This document shows, in pieces, positions 55,925 through 64,000 of a stretch of 64,000 nt of DNA. The notes beneath the pieces were generated by a model. That model was not told where the DNA came from and made no database searches. It saw only the letters and a program-made list of their open reading frames with translations. The DNA is taken from NCBI GenBank assembly GCA_023897205.1, contig JAHWDD010000035.1, positions 187,175-251,174 on the forward strand. Direction: 5' to 3'. Position 1 is the stretch's first letter. Every line of letters begins with the position of its first letter. Origin of the DNA: Exophiala sp. HKRS030. Its lineage: Eukaryota > Ascomycota > Eurotiomycetes > Chaetothyriales > Herpotrichiellaceae. A program made the position numbers and the translations under genes.

Positions 55925-56956
55925 CCTTCCGTCGTGCTATGAGGCTTGCAGGTCTGGAAGAAGAAGTCAAGCACTGTGTGCTTGGCGAGTTGATATGGCA
56001 GCTACATTCAAGCCAGGCGTGACTCGAGATTAAGTAGGCCGATAGACGATGACAGGGCCTTACTCAACAAGAAGGGACCTGCCCATGCGCACTTTTCGCG
56101 TAAAATTGACACATGCCCCCATTGGGACTGGATGTCAATGCAGTGGTACCAGCCGATTACCAATGCCAATGGACACTGGAATCGTAAGTCATCCATCCAG
56201 GCGCCTACAGGCCCCTTGAATGGACCAAGTCCATAGTTCATTGATTGCGTGGTTTGTGCTCGTGTAGAGGGGTGCAAGAAGTCTGTGTCCGTTTTGTCTC
56301 GTACCGAGCACAGTAGTGCAAGACCAAAAGTAGGCAACTAAGCCATACGCCCGACTCCCTCCCCTCCCCCCTCTCCCCCCACAGCGCACAAATCCCGCAG
56401 GGAACTGGGGTGTGGGGCTAACCAAGCTTTGGGTCGCGTTTTGCTTCCAAGTGAGCCCCTTTCTCCACCCAAAAAATACCCTAACCCTTTGTCTCTGCCC
56501 TTTCAGCTCCGCGTGAAGGCGAGAGTACCAAAGAGGAGTTATTTCCTATGTGGCGAAACAAGCGGATATATTATTGCTTCGTTCGATCGGCTACCTTCAT
56601 CTGGGCTTTCAGCCAAGTGAGAAATTCCAAAAAGAGAAGAATCCTGAAAACAGCAAAGCATTGCATTGCATAACTGGACCAAGCTTATGATTCAAGTTCC
56701 TCAATGATCGAGCCCGAGGCTCAAAGGATCTATACAGTATTTCCTCGTGCCATAGAAAACTTCTCTCCTTTGAAGGCTGCTTTTAAGCATCAAAACTTTC
56801 CATCACAAAAGCCGGAAGATGATGTGGACATGAATTGGATGGGTAAAGACCGAGGCTGCACTAATGTGACCAGCACTTTAAAATGCGAAATTTGGTTTGA
56901 TTTAGTTTGAACGAGTGACCTAGAGGCGGAGTGCAAGGTATCCCCCAAAGCATGCC
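55925..56956. other. Intergenic, 1.0 kb, upstream of the copper ATPase
   Basis: No gene. Contains a CT-rich run at about 56350-56382 (CCCTCCCC type) in the presumed shared promoter/terminator zone of the ATPase and CTR genes. No operator identified. Confidence 0.45.
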
Positions 56957-57630
56957 CTAAGCGTTGACTTTTCGGTGAGCCCAAATGGACAAAAGCTCTC
57001 CCAAGAACATTCCCAGGAGCAGCGCCATCATGTACCCGGCGTTGAGGGTCATCACTCCAAGCATGCTGTCATGCGAAATTTTGTTAGCATTGAGGCCTTG
57101 AAATGGATATTCGAGTTCACCTACACGAGAAAGCCGAGGGAAGCATTCAACACCTGCAGCACACTTTTAATAAGTGCCCGTGAAATGAACGATGACCCCA
57201 GACCCCCACTCGACTCCGGGTTGACCGTTTCAAACCAAACCCCGGCCTTTGCTGTGTTCTCTTCGACATCCGCAGTCGTCTGAGGTTGCTGGTGCAACTT
57301 TTTGGCGGCCTTGGCCTCAACGGCCATCAGAAGCCGTTGGGAGAAACTCAGCATCACCAGGAACAACATGACTGCAACATATCCGGAAACCTGTGTTGGC
57401 GTGAAAAAGGGCGCGAAGAAGGTGTCCCCAATACCAAAGTGAATGGATGATTGCATTCCCTGCATTGCCGGCATTGCCATAGGGCTCGAACTTTCCTCGT
57501 TGTGCGGCGCAGCTTCGGTCTGCACGGCTGCGGGAATGATAGAAGTGCCACTAACAGCCGCTTCCAGAGCGGTAGCCAAAGCGGTTGCCACCTGCGTAGC
57601 AGTTGTCATGGGCATGTTCATTCCCTCCAT
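56957..57630 (-). CDS. CTR-family high-affinity copper importer
   Basis: Exons 57630-57125 and 57065-56957 with a 59-base intron (GTAGGT donor, GCTAAC branch, GACAG) give 204 residues in phase. Family signs: Met motifs at the start (MEGMNMPM) and before the first helix (MAMPAMQGMQ), helix 1 GYVAVMLFLVMLSFSQRLL, a cytosolic loop, helix 2 with the copper-path M-x3-M (MLGVM), and helix 3 with the G-x3-G packing motif (GMFLG), ending LLSIWAHRKVNA. It should form a trimeric Cu(I) pore at the plasma or vacuolar membrane. The long amino part rich in Ala/Thr is typical of surface importers. Divergent from the Atx1-type gene. Confidence 0.92.
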
Positions 57631-57910
57631 TCTTTAGTAACACGATGTCAAAAACAAGTTAATGCAACCGGACAAATGAGAAGGGATCCTCCAGGGATAG
57701 GACTAACAAAAAGGTGTAGACGAATTGAAAAACGCGAAAGGACTGTAGAAGCTAGAAGAATGTGCTGGCTGGTTCGACGTTGAGGTTTATAAAGGGGGAG
57801 GTTGCAATCGATGGGCGTTGCTCGGGCAGGAGTGGCCCTCGCTTGGCGGGCTAGAATTGTTTGACATTCACCTCTTTCTGAGACGAACTTCACATGCAAA
57901 CTCCTTAGTG

Positions 57911-58178
57911 GTGCCAAGGTTTCCTCCAGGTTAGGCGACTCTGACAACCCCGGGGACACTCTACGAGTAATATTACATCTTGACTTATTTTTAAGTAAAT
58001 AGAGTGTAAAATTATAAGGAAAAGTAATACTTATGTGATACGATAAGTAAACTTAGTGAGCAAAGATAAAATTCACCTGAGGGTGTCATTAGTTTATTGC
58101 TAACGGGGACTCGTCAACGAGTAAGACAGGTGTCCTGGCTATCGACAGATTCGCCTAACCTGGATGAAACCTCGGCGC
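57911..58178. mobile_element. MITE-like element with inverted ends of about 45 bp
   Basis: A block at 57918-57960 (GGTTTCCTCCAGGTTAGGCG and following) recurs in inverted orientation at 58171-58128 (GGTTTCATCCAGGTTAGGCG and following), both continuing to a GGACAC end. The inside is AT-rich and codes for nothing. Size and structure fit a miniature inverted-repeat element. No target-site duplication could be fixed. It sits between the CTR and Atx1-type genes. Confidence 0.55.
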
Positions 58179-58935
58179 CGCTAATATACACAATTACTCG
58201 GAGAGCTTGAGGCCACTAACTTTTATGTGGACCCTAGTCAAATGTATTCTGTGCCAGAGCTAGTTGCGGGCCGACGCTTTACATCTCTGGGGTTATATCC
58301 GTTCGTATTACTTGATATATTGCTACTAGAGTGAGGGGGATCGTTGAACATCATCAATACCAGCTTGACAAATACATTGGACAGGTACACCCAAATGGGG
58401 CCTCCAAATGACGCTTGATTCGACAAAGGCAAAGGGTTTAGTCCCTTATCAATCTCCGTAACGGCGCCCGAATAGATCAGTGTGCACCTTCGCCCCCCCA
58501 AACTTCCAATAGACAAGACTCGCCAACTAGTCAAAGGTAAAGGTAGACGCTTCGAGGAGGCTGAAACGACCGCGTTGGTGCTGGTCCTCGTACTCCGACT
58601 AGCGGTGCAACGTCATCCTTGTGCTCACTCAGTCTTAGTTTTCGTTGATTGGACATTGAAATACGTGCGCGAGTGATTTGTGCCTGTCGGTCACTCATGG
58701 GCTTTCCCAAACAGTTCGATATGCTTTCGCCCCTAGTCTTCGAAATACGCGCCCTGAGGGATTTGCGCGTTCGGCCACTCATATGCAGAGTACGAGGCAG
58801 ATCGACATCCCCAGGTCGCTAACCCTTGAAAATTACCTGAAGAATTGCCAACTCGTATTTACTCGTGAACAGCTTCACTGACATGCTAGCTTCCGTTCAA
58901 TTCTCTTACTGTAACCTTTGGGGTAGCCGTGTCAA

Positions 58936-58977
58936 GGTTTCATCATAGTTGGGCGACTTCGTCAACCCCAGGACACT
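58936..58977 (+). repeat. Third copy of the MITE end sequence
   Basis: GGTTTCATCATAGTTGGGCG and following, ending CCCCAGGACACTC, matches the ends of the element at 57911-58178 over about 42 bases. A GAAACC 34 bases beyond its end (59006-59011) could make it a very short fold-back of its own. Confidence 0.55.
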
Positions 58978-59138
58978 CGCCTACAGCTATACGATGGTTG
59001 AGCGAAACCTCACTCCTTACTACGCGAAATTCGCTCGGGATCGTGAGTCAAAATGCGTTCTTATTGCGCGATTCCGCTACTCTGGAATGCTTTAAAGTGC
59101 GGTCATGCTGTCCCATTACTGGAACCACCAATTGTTCG

Positions 59139-59204
59139 ATATCAGCACCGAATACCTCAAATACCAGCACCGAATACTTCAAATATCAACACCGAATACT
59201 TCAA
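59139..59204 (+). repeat. Three tandem 22-bp units just upstream of the Atx1-type start
   Basis: Units 59139-59160, 59161-59182 and 59183-59204 share the core ACCGAATAC(C/T)TCAA. The array ends 15 bases before the ATG at 59220, so it lies in the leader or core promoter. Two of the three units contain CAGC, the reverse of a GCTG core as used by Ace1-type copper sensors, but the full consensus is not met. Confidence 0.85.
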
Positions 59205-59219
59205 AACCCCTGGAGCAAA

Positions 59220-59516
59220 ATGACCAACACATACAGCTACAATGTCTCAATGTCCTGTGGAGGTCGGTGTAAAGCTGTTATTTGCCAACGTTTATAGACT
59301 TACGAAACTCTAGGCTGTGCTTCCTCCATCAAAAAGACCCTTGATGGTATACCCGGGGTGAAGCAGGTAGATACCTCGGTTGAACAGCAATCTGTCACTG
59401 TGGTTACGGATGATAACGTGGCCTTCGAAGCCATCTCGCAAGCAATCCAGTCGACAGGAAAGGAACTGAAAGGTGGAGAGGTCATAGCAACTGGAGAAGC
59501 GAACAATGGGGACTAA
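59220..59516 (+). CDS. Atx1-type copper metallochaperone
   Basis: Exons 59220-59262 and 59314-59516 with a 51-base intron (GTCGGT...CTCTAG) give 81 residues in phase. The metal site MSCGGC (MxCxxC) is split by the intron and followed by ASSIKKTLDGIPGVKQV, then QQSVTVV and ISQAIQSTGKEL, the beta-alpha-beta-beta-alpha-beta plan of Atx1 and HMA domains, including the Lys near the end typical of Atx1. It should carry Cu(I) to the HMA domains of the ATPase at 52346. Slightly longer than yeast Atx1 (73) by a polar tail. Not in any long single frame because of the early intron. Confidence 0.9.
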
Positions 59517-60046
59517 GACGGCTAGTAGGAGGTACAAAGACTAAGCACCATGGTGACGAGAGTTGAGCAAATTGGCGTTCTGGCCACTTGCCCTCCACTC
59601 ATAACGTTTACCACCATTGATGAACGACGGATCAGGCATCCTTTGTTGCATTAGCAACAAACTTGAACGAGCTCGTTCTACTGGTTTGCAAGGTATTCCT
59701 ATAAGCGGCTTGCATCTAGTTCAAACTAAGTCAGTTGTCCCTCTTCATCAACATTCCAATAATTTCATAGCCTTTGCAACCGGTCGGAATCTCTTACCAT
59801 CACAAGATAGTAGTTCTCCTGGCATATATCACCATCTAGCATGGGGGCCGTGATCACAAAGTTAACAGGTTGAGCTTGAGGGAACCCTTAACTATGCTGA
59901 CTTCGGACAAGCATTTGAGAGAGCCGTCAGAACAAGAGCATCAGAGACATGTATTTCACGGAGTCTAGTATTATGACAGCTTCTAGCTGGAAGGACTACC
60001 GTTATAGACTTGCTAAGGCAGAGAGTGGGCTGTTTTACTATCATAC
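59517..60046. other. Intergenic, including the lost part of the second MAPR gene
   Basis: No gene recognised. The haem-binding core expected after the MAPR-like exon (below) is absent here. Confidence 0.5.
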
Positions 60047-60179
60047 CGTCACAATTATTCAGTTCCTCGTAAGTGATATGATCGTCTTTAGGATCATTAA
60101 GCTGCGCCGGCGCCCTTAGTGAGGAACTGCTAAGGTCCTCGTAGTAACCGCGCGGTTTGGTAGGATTAGGCGATGACAT
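60047..60179 (-). pseudogene. Truncated second MAPR gene: first exon only
   Basis: On the minus strand from ATG 60179: MSSPNPTKPRGYYED, then APAQLNDPKDDHITYEELNN and CDG. This matches exon 1 of the gene at 50804 (KPPKDDPISLDELNKCDG) along its length. The exon ends at the same codon phase with a GTATGA donor, 133 bases against 130. Nothing matching the second and third exons follows. It is therefore a partial duplicate or a remnant after deletion. Confidence 0.65.
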
Positions 60180-61205
60180 TGAGACAGGTTTCTTTAGAGT
60201 CAGGTCCTGCTTGAGGAGGAGGGATCTCTGTCAAGGAGGACGGTATACAAGAAGGGAGGGTCAAACACGTAGGAAATCTGAACGCTGTACCCGAGGCCGG
60301 AGACCGATTTCTAGACTCGCCCAAGAAGGATTTGTCTACCTAAGGAGATTTCCTAGAGAAGTAGATGATAGGCCCGATTAGCATGCTTCGCCTCTTTACG
60401 CACAAATGTCGCAGCCGTTACGCAATCCCAATCGAGGTTTGATGGGCTTGGCTATGATAAAGAAAATTGCGGTCTTAGACGTTGGCCACGCGTTCCTCCA
60501 TGCCTATGACGATATTTTTAGTCAGATCAAATGGCTCGGTTATTTCTGGCCTCAGGAAACGCACAATTCTCGCAGCCGTGTAATAGACACAGGTAGCCGA
60601 ACTGACTTCTGACAGCGTCGAGAGTGGCGGGTCTTTCGCGGCACCAATTGCTGGGAAGCACAAGTCTAATCCACATGCATTTATCTGAGTTAGAGTTTCG
60701 CTGTTTGCTAATTGTCGAAAAGAGCTTTACAATAAGTTTTCTATCTGTACAGTCGCCTAAGATAAGATCTATCTAGCGAATGCACAATCCCCATGAATAG
60801 AAGTGTGTATATTGGGTGCCTCGCACTTAGAACTATTTCAATCCTCCGATTTTCTCAGTCAGCACAGTAGACTAGGTGTTGAGCTTATGCCAAGCCTTCC
60901 GCAGGAATGAATGTATTGAGGAATCTGTCTTTTCTATCTGATGTTGGCTGTTCAAGCATATATATAAATTTGCTAGTAATTCGATCTGTTTCCTTGAAAT
61001 TCCCATGACTCAGAGATGCTTATTCTCTGGCGCCATCTAGGCGGCAAGCAGGCACCAGAGTAGGCACCAGAGTAGGTAATCAATAGTAGGAATAGGCGTC
61101 AGGGGCCTTTTCTTGTCAACATTAGGTGATGGTAATAACCCCTCTGGATGGAACGCAATAAATATCCGTTCATGTCGATCGAGAGAGACCATCCGGTTGA
61201 CCCCT
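60180..61205. other. Intergenic, 1.0 kb, right of the MAPR remnant
   Basis: No gene recognised. An imperfect repeat of about 25 bases occurs at about 60396-60420 and 60558-60584 (ACGCACAA...CGCAGCCGT). Otherwise nothing. Confidence 0.4.
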
Positions 61206-63817
61206 TTACAACACAATGAAGAGTAACAGCAACGAGAATAGAAAGATGAGATACTGACGAGGACAATCGGCAGATATGGTGCTGGCCATAGAGGTCCCCT
61301 CCGCCTGCGAATCATTCGTGCCAGGATTGTTGGGCGCATTTTGGATGGATCCTACCATATCCAGCATTCGTTGCTCATCCTCTACAAGCACCACAGCCAT
61401 GCCGCTCTGTTGATCAATTCAGGAGAGTTTCTACCAGTCGGTGAATTTTGGCTTACCACAAGATGCCATTGTATATGGCAATGAAACAACCACGCTCCTG
61501 GATTGTCAGTGACGTACCTAAGAAAGTTAGTAAATTGAGTTATCCGCCGGATAGTCTCTCTACACACCTGATAACTGCCCAACCTGAAGCCGGCAAGTCG
61601 ATTGTATCGCGATACGGCGGATTCTGGAGATTGATCATCGTCGAAGGTGCGTCAGTAACAGACTGGAATGGAAAATCGCCCTCGCCTGCCCCAAGGAACC
61701 AAAATTTGTGGCCGTGTAGGTGCATCGGATGGCCCATCTATATATAATATCTCGTGAGCCGGAGATTGCTATGTTATTGAATTGAACAGAATGGCGAACT
61801 TACCGTGTCCATCGAATCATTCGCGACCTTCATAACAATATCAACGGTAGCGTTGGCGGGGGTAAGAAGTGTGGTGGCTGCACTCCAGCCGTCAGAGACA
61901 GTGCCATAGATAATTGGTCGAGCAGGCTCTGTGAATGGTTCCCCATTCGCCACCCATGTCACTATGTCTGTTTGGTTGATTGTAAAATATCGAGTAACGT
62001 TGGCCACCCCAGATGGTGCCGTGTTGCCCACGAAGGGAGCAAGGGCCTGGTCGTCAAGTTCGACAGTACCCAATATGGCAGACCCGTTGACGAGCATCCA
62101 CGGTGAGACAAGGTCACTCATCATAGCCATGTCCGTATTATTGGCTATATTCTGAAGGAATTAGTCATATCATCACAATGCCCTGGGTCATTGTCTCACA
62201 TGGTACGACAAAATGGCTTGGCCTTCGATGACTTGCTGCATGTCGCCATAGGGATAGGATGCAAATCTTAGATAATAGTCTCCGGGGTCTTGGTCGAGCC
62301 GTACCATCACTGAATAGCGCTGGCCAATGGAGATGTGCAGAACCTACCAGAAGGTTAACATGGATCGCCGTTACCACTTGCCGTCGACAGACCTGAACCT
62401 CTTGAAGAGTCACATACAGTCCATCCGCTGCATAGACGAACATGGAATGACCGTCCAACGAGATACTGAGTCTGCTGACAGCTCCAGCGTTGACCAGATG
62501 TAGAGCGGTCCAGCCACGAGATGCGTCCGCGGTAAACTTGAAGAGTTCCGATGTAGTATTCGTGCAGGTTTCGGGTGGAAGTGAGCTCGCGTTAAGGCCG
62601 GGCCTAAACATCATTGGTGGACTGCAACCGCGTGGACCTAAAGCCATTTGCGACATATCTGACATGGTACTCATGGTAAAGTCCTCTGTGCCCGCCGGCG
62701 TCGTAGATGACCCAGCCGTCATCATAGACGTCATTGTCGAAGACATGGCACTCATATCGGACATGGCAGTGCCGGTTGACGGGCTTGCAGTGTGCTCTGA
62801 CCTTTTTCGCATGCTCATGGACATGGCATTTGTTGTCATCGAAGGCATCGAAGCTGTATCCATCGACATTGAAGCCGTGTTGATTCCGCTGGTCGTTGAT
62901 GGCTCCATTGCCATCGGCATAGTGTCAGGGTCATGAGTATCGTTGGCGATGCTAGATTCAAGGCCCAGTCCTGGTCCGGCTTGAAGTATCCTTTGGGGTA
63001 AACATTGGACTCTTCCCTTTCCGTTCGCTAAAAGACTGTCGACGCACTGAGGAAACGCACCAGTCGTGAAATATTCATCATATATCTTATCAGAGAGCTT
63101 ATGATACCAATCAGCTAGCAGGAGAGATGTTCCGCTGCGCTCAGCCTGTAGCATCATATCAAACTCCGAACTGCTCTGAGCAAGATTTTCGAATGGACGC
63201 GGCCGGGATGGGGACGGATGTATCAAGAGCGGCCCGCGTAAGGCGTCATCATAGTAGGCTCGAAAGTGAGAATGGTACCAGTAAAATCCGTATTCACCAA
63301 CCGTAGAGAAGCGATAGGTGAAATTACCTGCTGGCGGGATTGGAAACTAGGCACGCGTAAGCATGGCACAAGGAGATAAATCTCCAACCAACCTGAGTCA
63401 CACCAGGAACACCATCCATATCTGGTGTCCCGCGCTGGAGAAGACCTAGCGTGATCATGTCAGTCTTTTGCTGAACCGCGTAGACCGCAAGCCAGCCTTC
63501 CAATGGGATTCTATACAGCGACCTACCATGCCAATGAATTGTTGTCTCGACAGGTAAATCGTTCTGGACAAATATTTCAAGATCGTCTCCTTCGTCAGCT
63601 TCAATCAAGGGCCCGGCTGTTGATCGTTGATGAGGTACACTTCGCGCGCGACTCCATCTGGCTAAATGTCAGACAAAACGTGAAATATCGTCCTTTCGGG
63701 CTCACCAGGGCTTCGAATGCCTGTATTCAGAATCAGTTTGTAAGAACGAGTGGCGCCTAGAGCAGTTTGCACTGCCGAGCAGGCAAGCAACACAATTAAA
63801 TGCGGATATGATGGCAT
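61206..63817 (-). CDS. Multicopper oxidase (ascomycete ferroxidase/laccase group) with Met-rich insert; one frameshift
   Basis: Nine exons: 63817-63706, 63657-63527, 63445-63393, 63346-62393, 62343-62200, 62151-61804, 61737-61568, 61517-61457 and 61406-61206. They total 2174 bases, one short of 725 codons. The missing base is in the GGGCCCTT at about 63607-63611, between NDQQPGP and LIEADEGDD. Signal peptide MPSYPHLIVLLACSAVQTALG. All four copper motifs are present: HWHG, YHSH, HPMHLHGH and HCHIQWHL. Between cupredoxin domains 1 and 2, in front of RGCSPPMMF, residues about 242-333 hold 20 Met among Ser/Thr. The end (RQYLIFLFSLLLLFIVL) is a GPI- or membrane-anchor-like tail. It could oxidise Cu(I) or Fe(II) outside the membrane; the Met-rich insert recalls bacterial CueO (analogy). 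Apart from the single base, nothing is damaged. Confidence 0.88.
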
Positions 63818-64000
63818 GTCGGAGGAAAAGAGTGAGGGTAAAAGGATCAAGGAACTAACTAGTAGAAAAATGAACGTTGTAAGTCGGGGAGGAGGGCAAG
63901 ATAGGCAAAGCATAATCCCGTGGATGTTGTCCGATAAAAATGAGGCTCGTAGGCTTTCGATTGCAGTCATAGCCCGTGTAACATTTGCGGCGTCATTTCT
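63818..64000. promoter_or_regulatory. Upstream region of the multicopper oxidase, cut by the window end
   Basis: 183 bases; the frame is open upstream of the chosen ATG, but the signal peptide beginning at 63817 decides the start. CT-rich on the coding strand. No operator identified. Confidence 0.4.

Larger units (their letters stand above)
57631..59138. promoter_or_regulatory. Shared intergenic region of CTR and Atx1-type genes
   Basis: About 1.5 kb. Besides the MITE-like element and its extra copy, it holds an imperfect 38-base direct repeat (58661-58699 and 58745-58782; ATACG...GATTTG...CACTCAT). No gene is supported. Copper-sensor sites cannot be called with confidence by eye. Confidence 0.35.

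Noticed and set aside
61051..61075. 12-base tandem doublet GCACCAGAGTAG as a regulatory repeat
   Set aside because: Only two copies, downstream of the oxidase stop codon; no reason to assign a function.
62490..62936. 148-codon plus-strand frame
   Set aside because: Antisense shadow of the Met-rich insert of the multicopper oxidase, whose family motifs on the minus strand are unambiguous.
63527..63661. Reading exon 2 of the multicopper oxidase with the first AG, which avoids the frameshift
   Set aside because: That frame gives ARWSRARSVPHQ, unlike the family; using the next AG, 4 bases on, gives DGVAREVYLINDQQPGP, an exact family match, so one missing base is more likely.

Overview
The window comes from a filamentous ascomycete (Pezizomycotina). 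Support: many short GT-AG introns of about 45-110 bases, often with CTAAC-like branch sites; a Zn2Cys6 factor, a TALE homeobox/C2H2 factor, an F-box/ankyrin protein and a BTB protein of fungal type; single-gene transcription units; and broken transposons. I cannot name the genus. All exon models below were built by eye from splice signals, reading phase and remembered family patterns; no search was run.

Layout. 0-5 kb: two paralogous kinase-fold genes in inverted orientation, one broken, around a gene of a fungal family of unknown function, plus a Tc1/mariner remnant. 5.1-5.6 kb: a minisatellite of 25 units of 18 or 19 bp. 6-8.6 kb: an intact five-exon DUF3723 gene. 9.8-18.8 kb: a Zn2Cys6 factor, an AKR7-like aldo-keto reductase, a transcription-factor-like protein, a pseudokinase and an unknown gene. 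19.2-21.6 kb: a decayed CSC1/OSCA-type channel. 22-34 kb: gene-poor, with a small coiled-coil ORF, a secreted wall-type protein and a BTB protein with a duplicated C-H-C-C motif. 34-46.6 kb: an acidic protein, a multispan membrane protein, a TDT-family transporter pseudogene, an F-box/ankyrin gene, a TPMT-type methyltransferase, the homeobox/C2H2 factor, cystathionine gamma-synthase and a small AT-hook ORF. 47.3-47.7 kb: a LINE remnant.

49.4-63.8 kb is the most interesting part: a run of genes that together read as one copper-handling locus. It holds a methionine-rich GPI-type surface protein, a Dap1/MAPR haem-binding protein, a 1192-residue P1B copper ATPase with four metal-binding domains, a CTR copper importer, an Atx1-type copper chaperone, a truncated second MAPR gene, and a multicopper oxidase carrying a methionine-rich insert of about 90 residues with 20 Met. 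A plausible division of labour is CTR uptake, Atx1 delivery to the ATPase, ATPase export or Golgi loading, and oxidation or binding of copper outside the membrane by the oxidase and the Met-rich protein. Two pairs are divergently transcribed (Met-rich/MAPR and CTR/Atx1); the CTR/Atx1 intergenic region holds a MITE-like inverted repeat and a 22-bp triple repeat 15 bases before the Atx1 start.

DUF3723 is a recurrent accessory gene of fungal Starship giant mobile elements, and metal-resistance cargo is known in them. The window could lie in such an element, but no tyrosine-recombinase captain (DUF3435) is visible here.

Several otherwise well-conserved genes (BTB, F-box/ankyrin, homeobox, multicopper oxidase) carry single-base frameshifts in or beside short homopolymers. 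Either many genes are freshly broken or the assembly keeps indel errors; the pattern favours the second.
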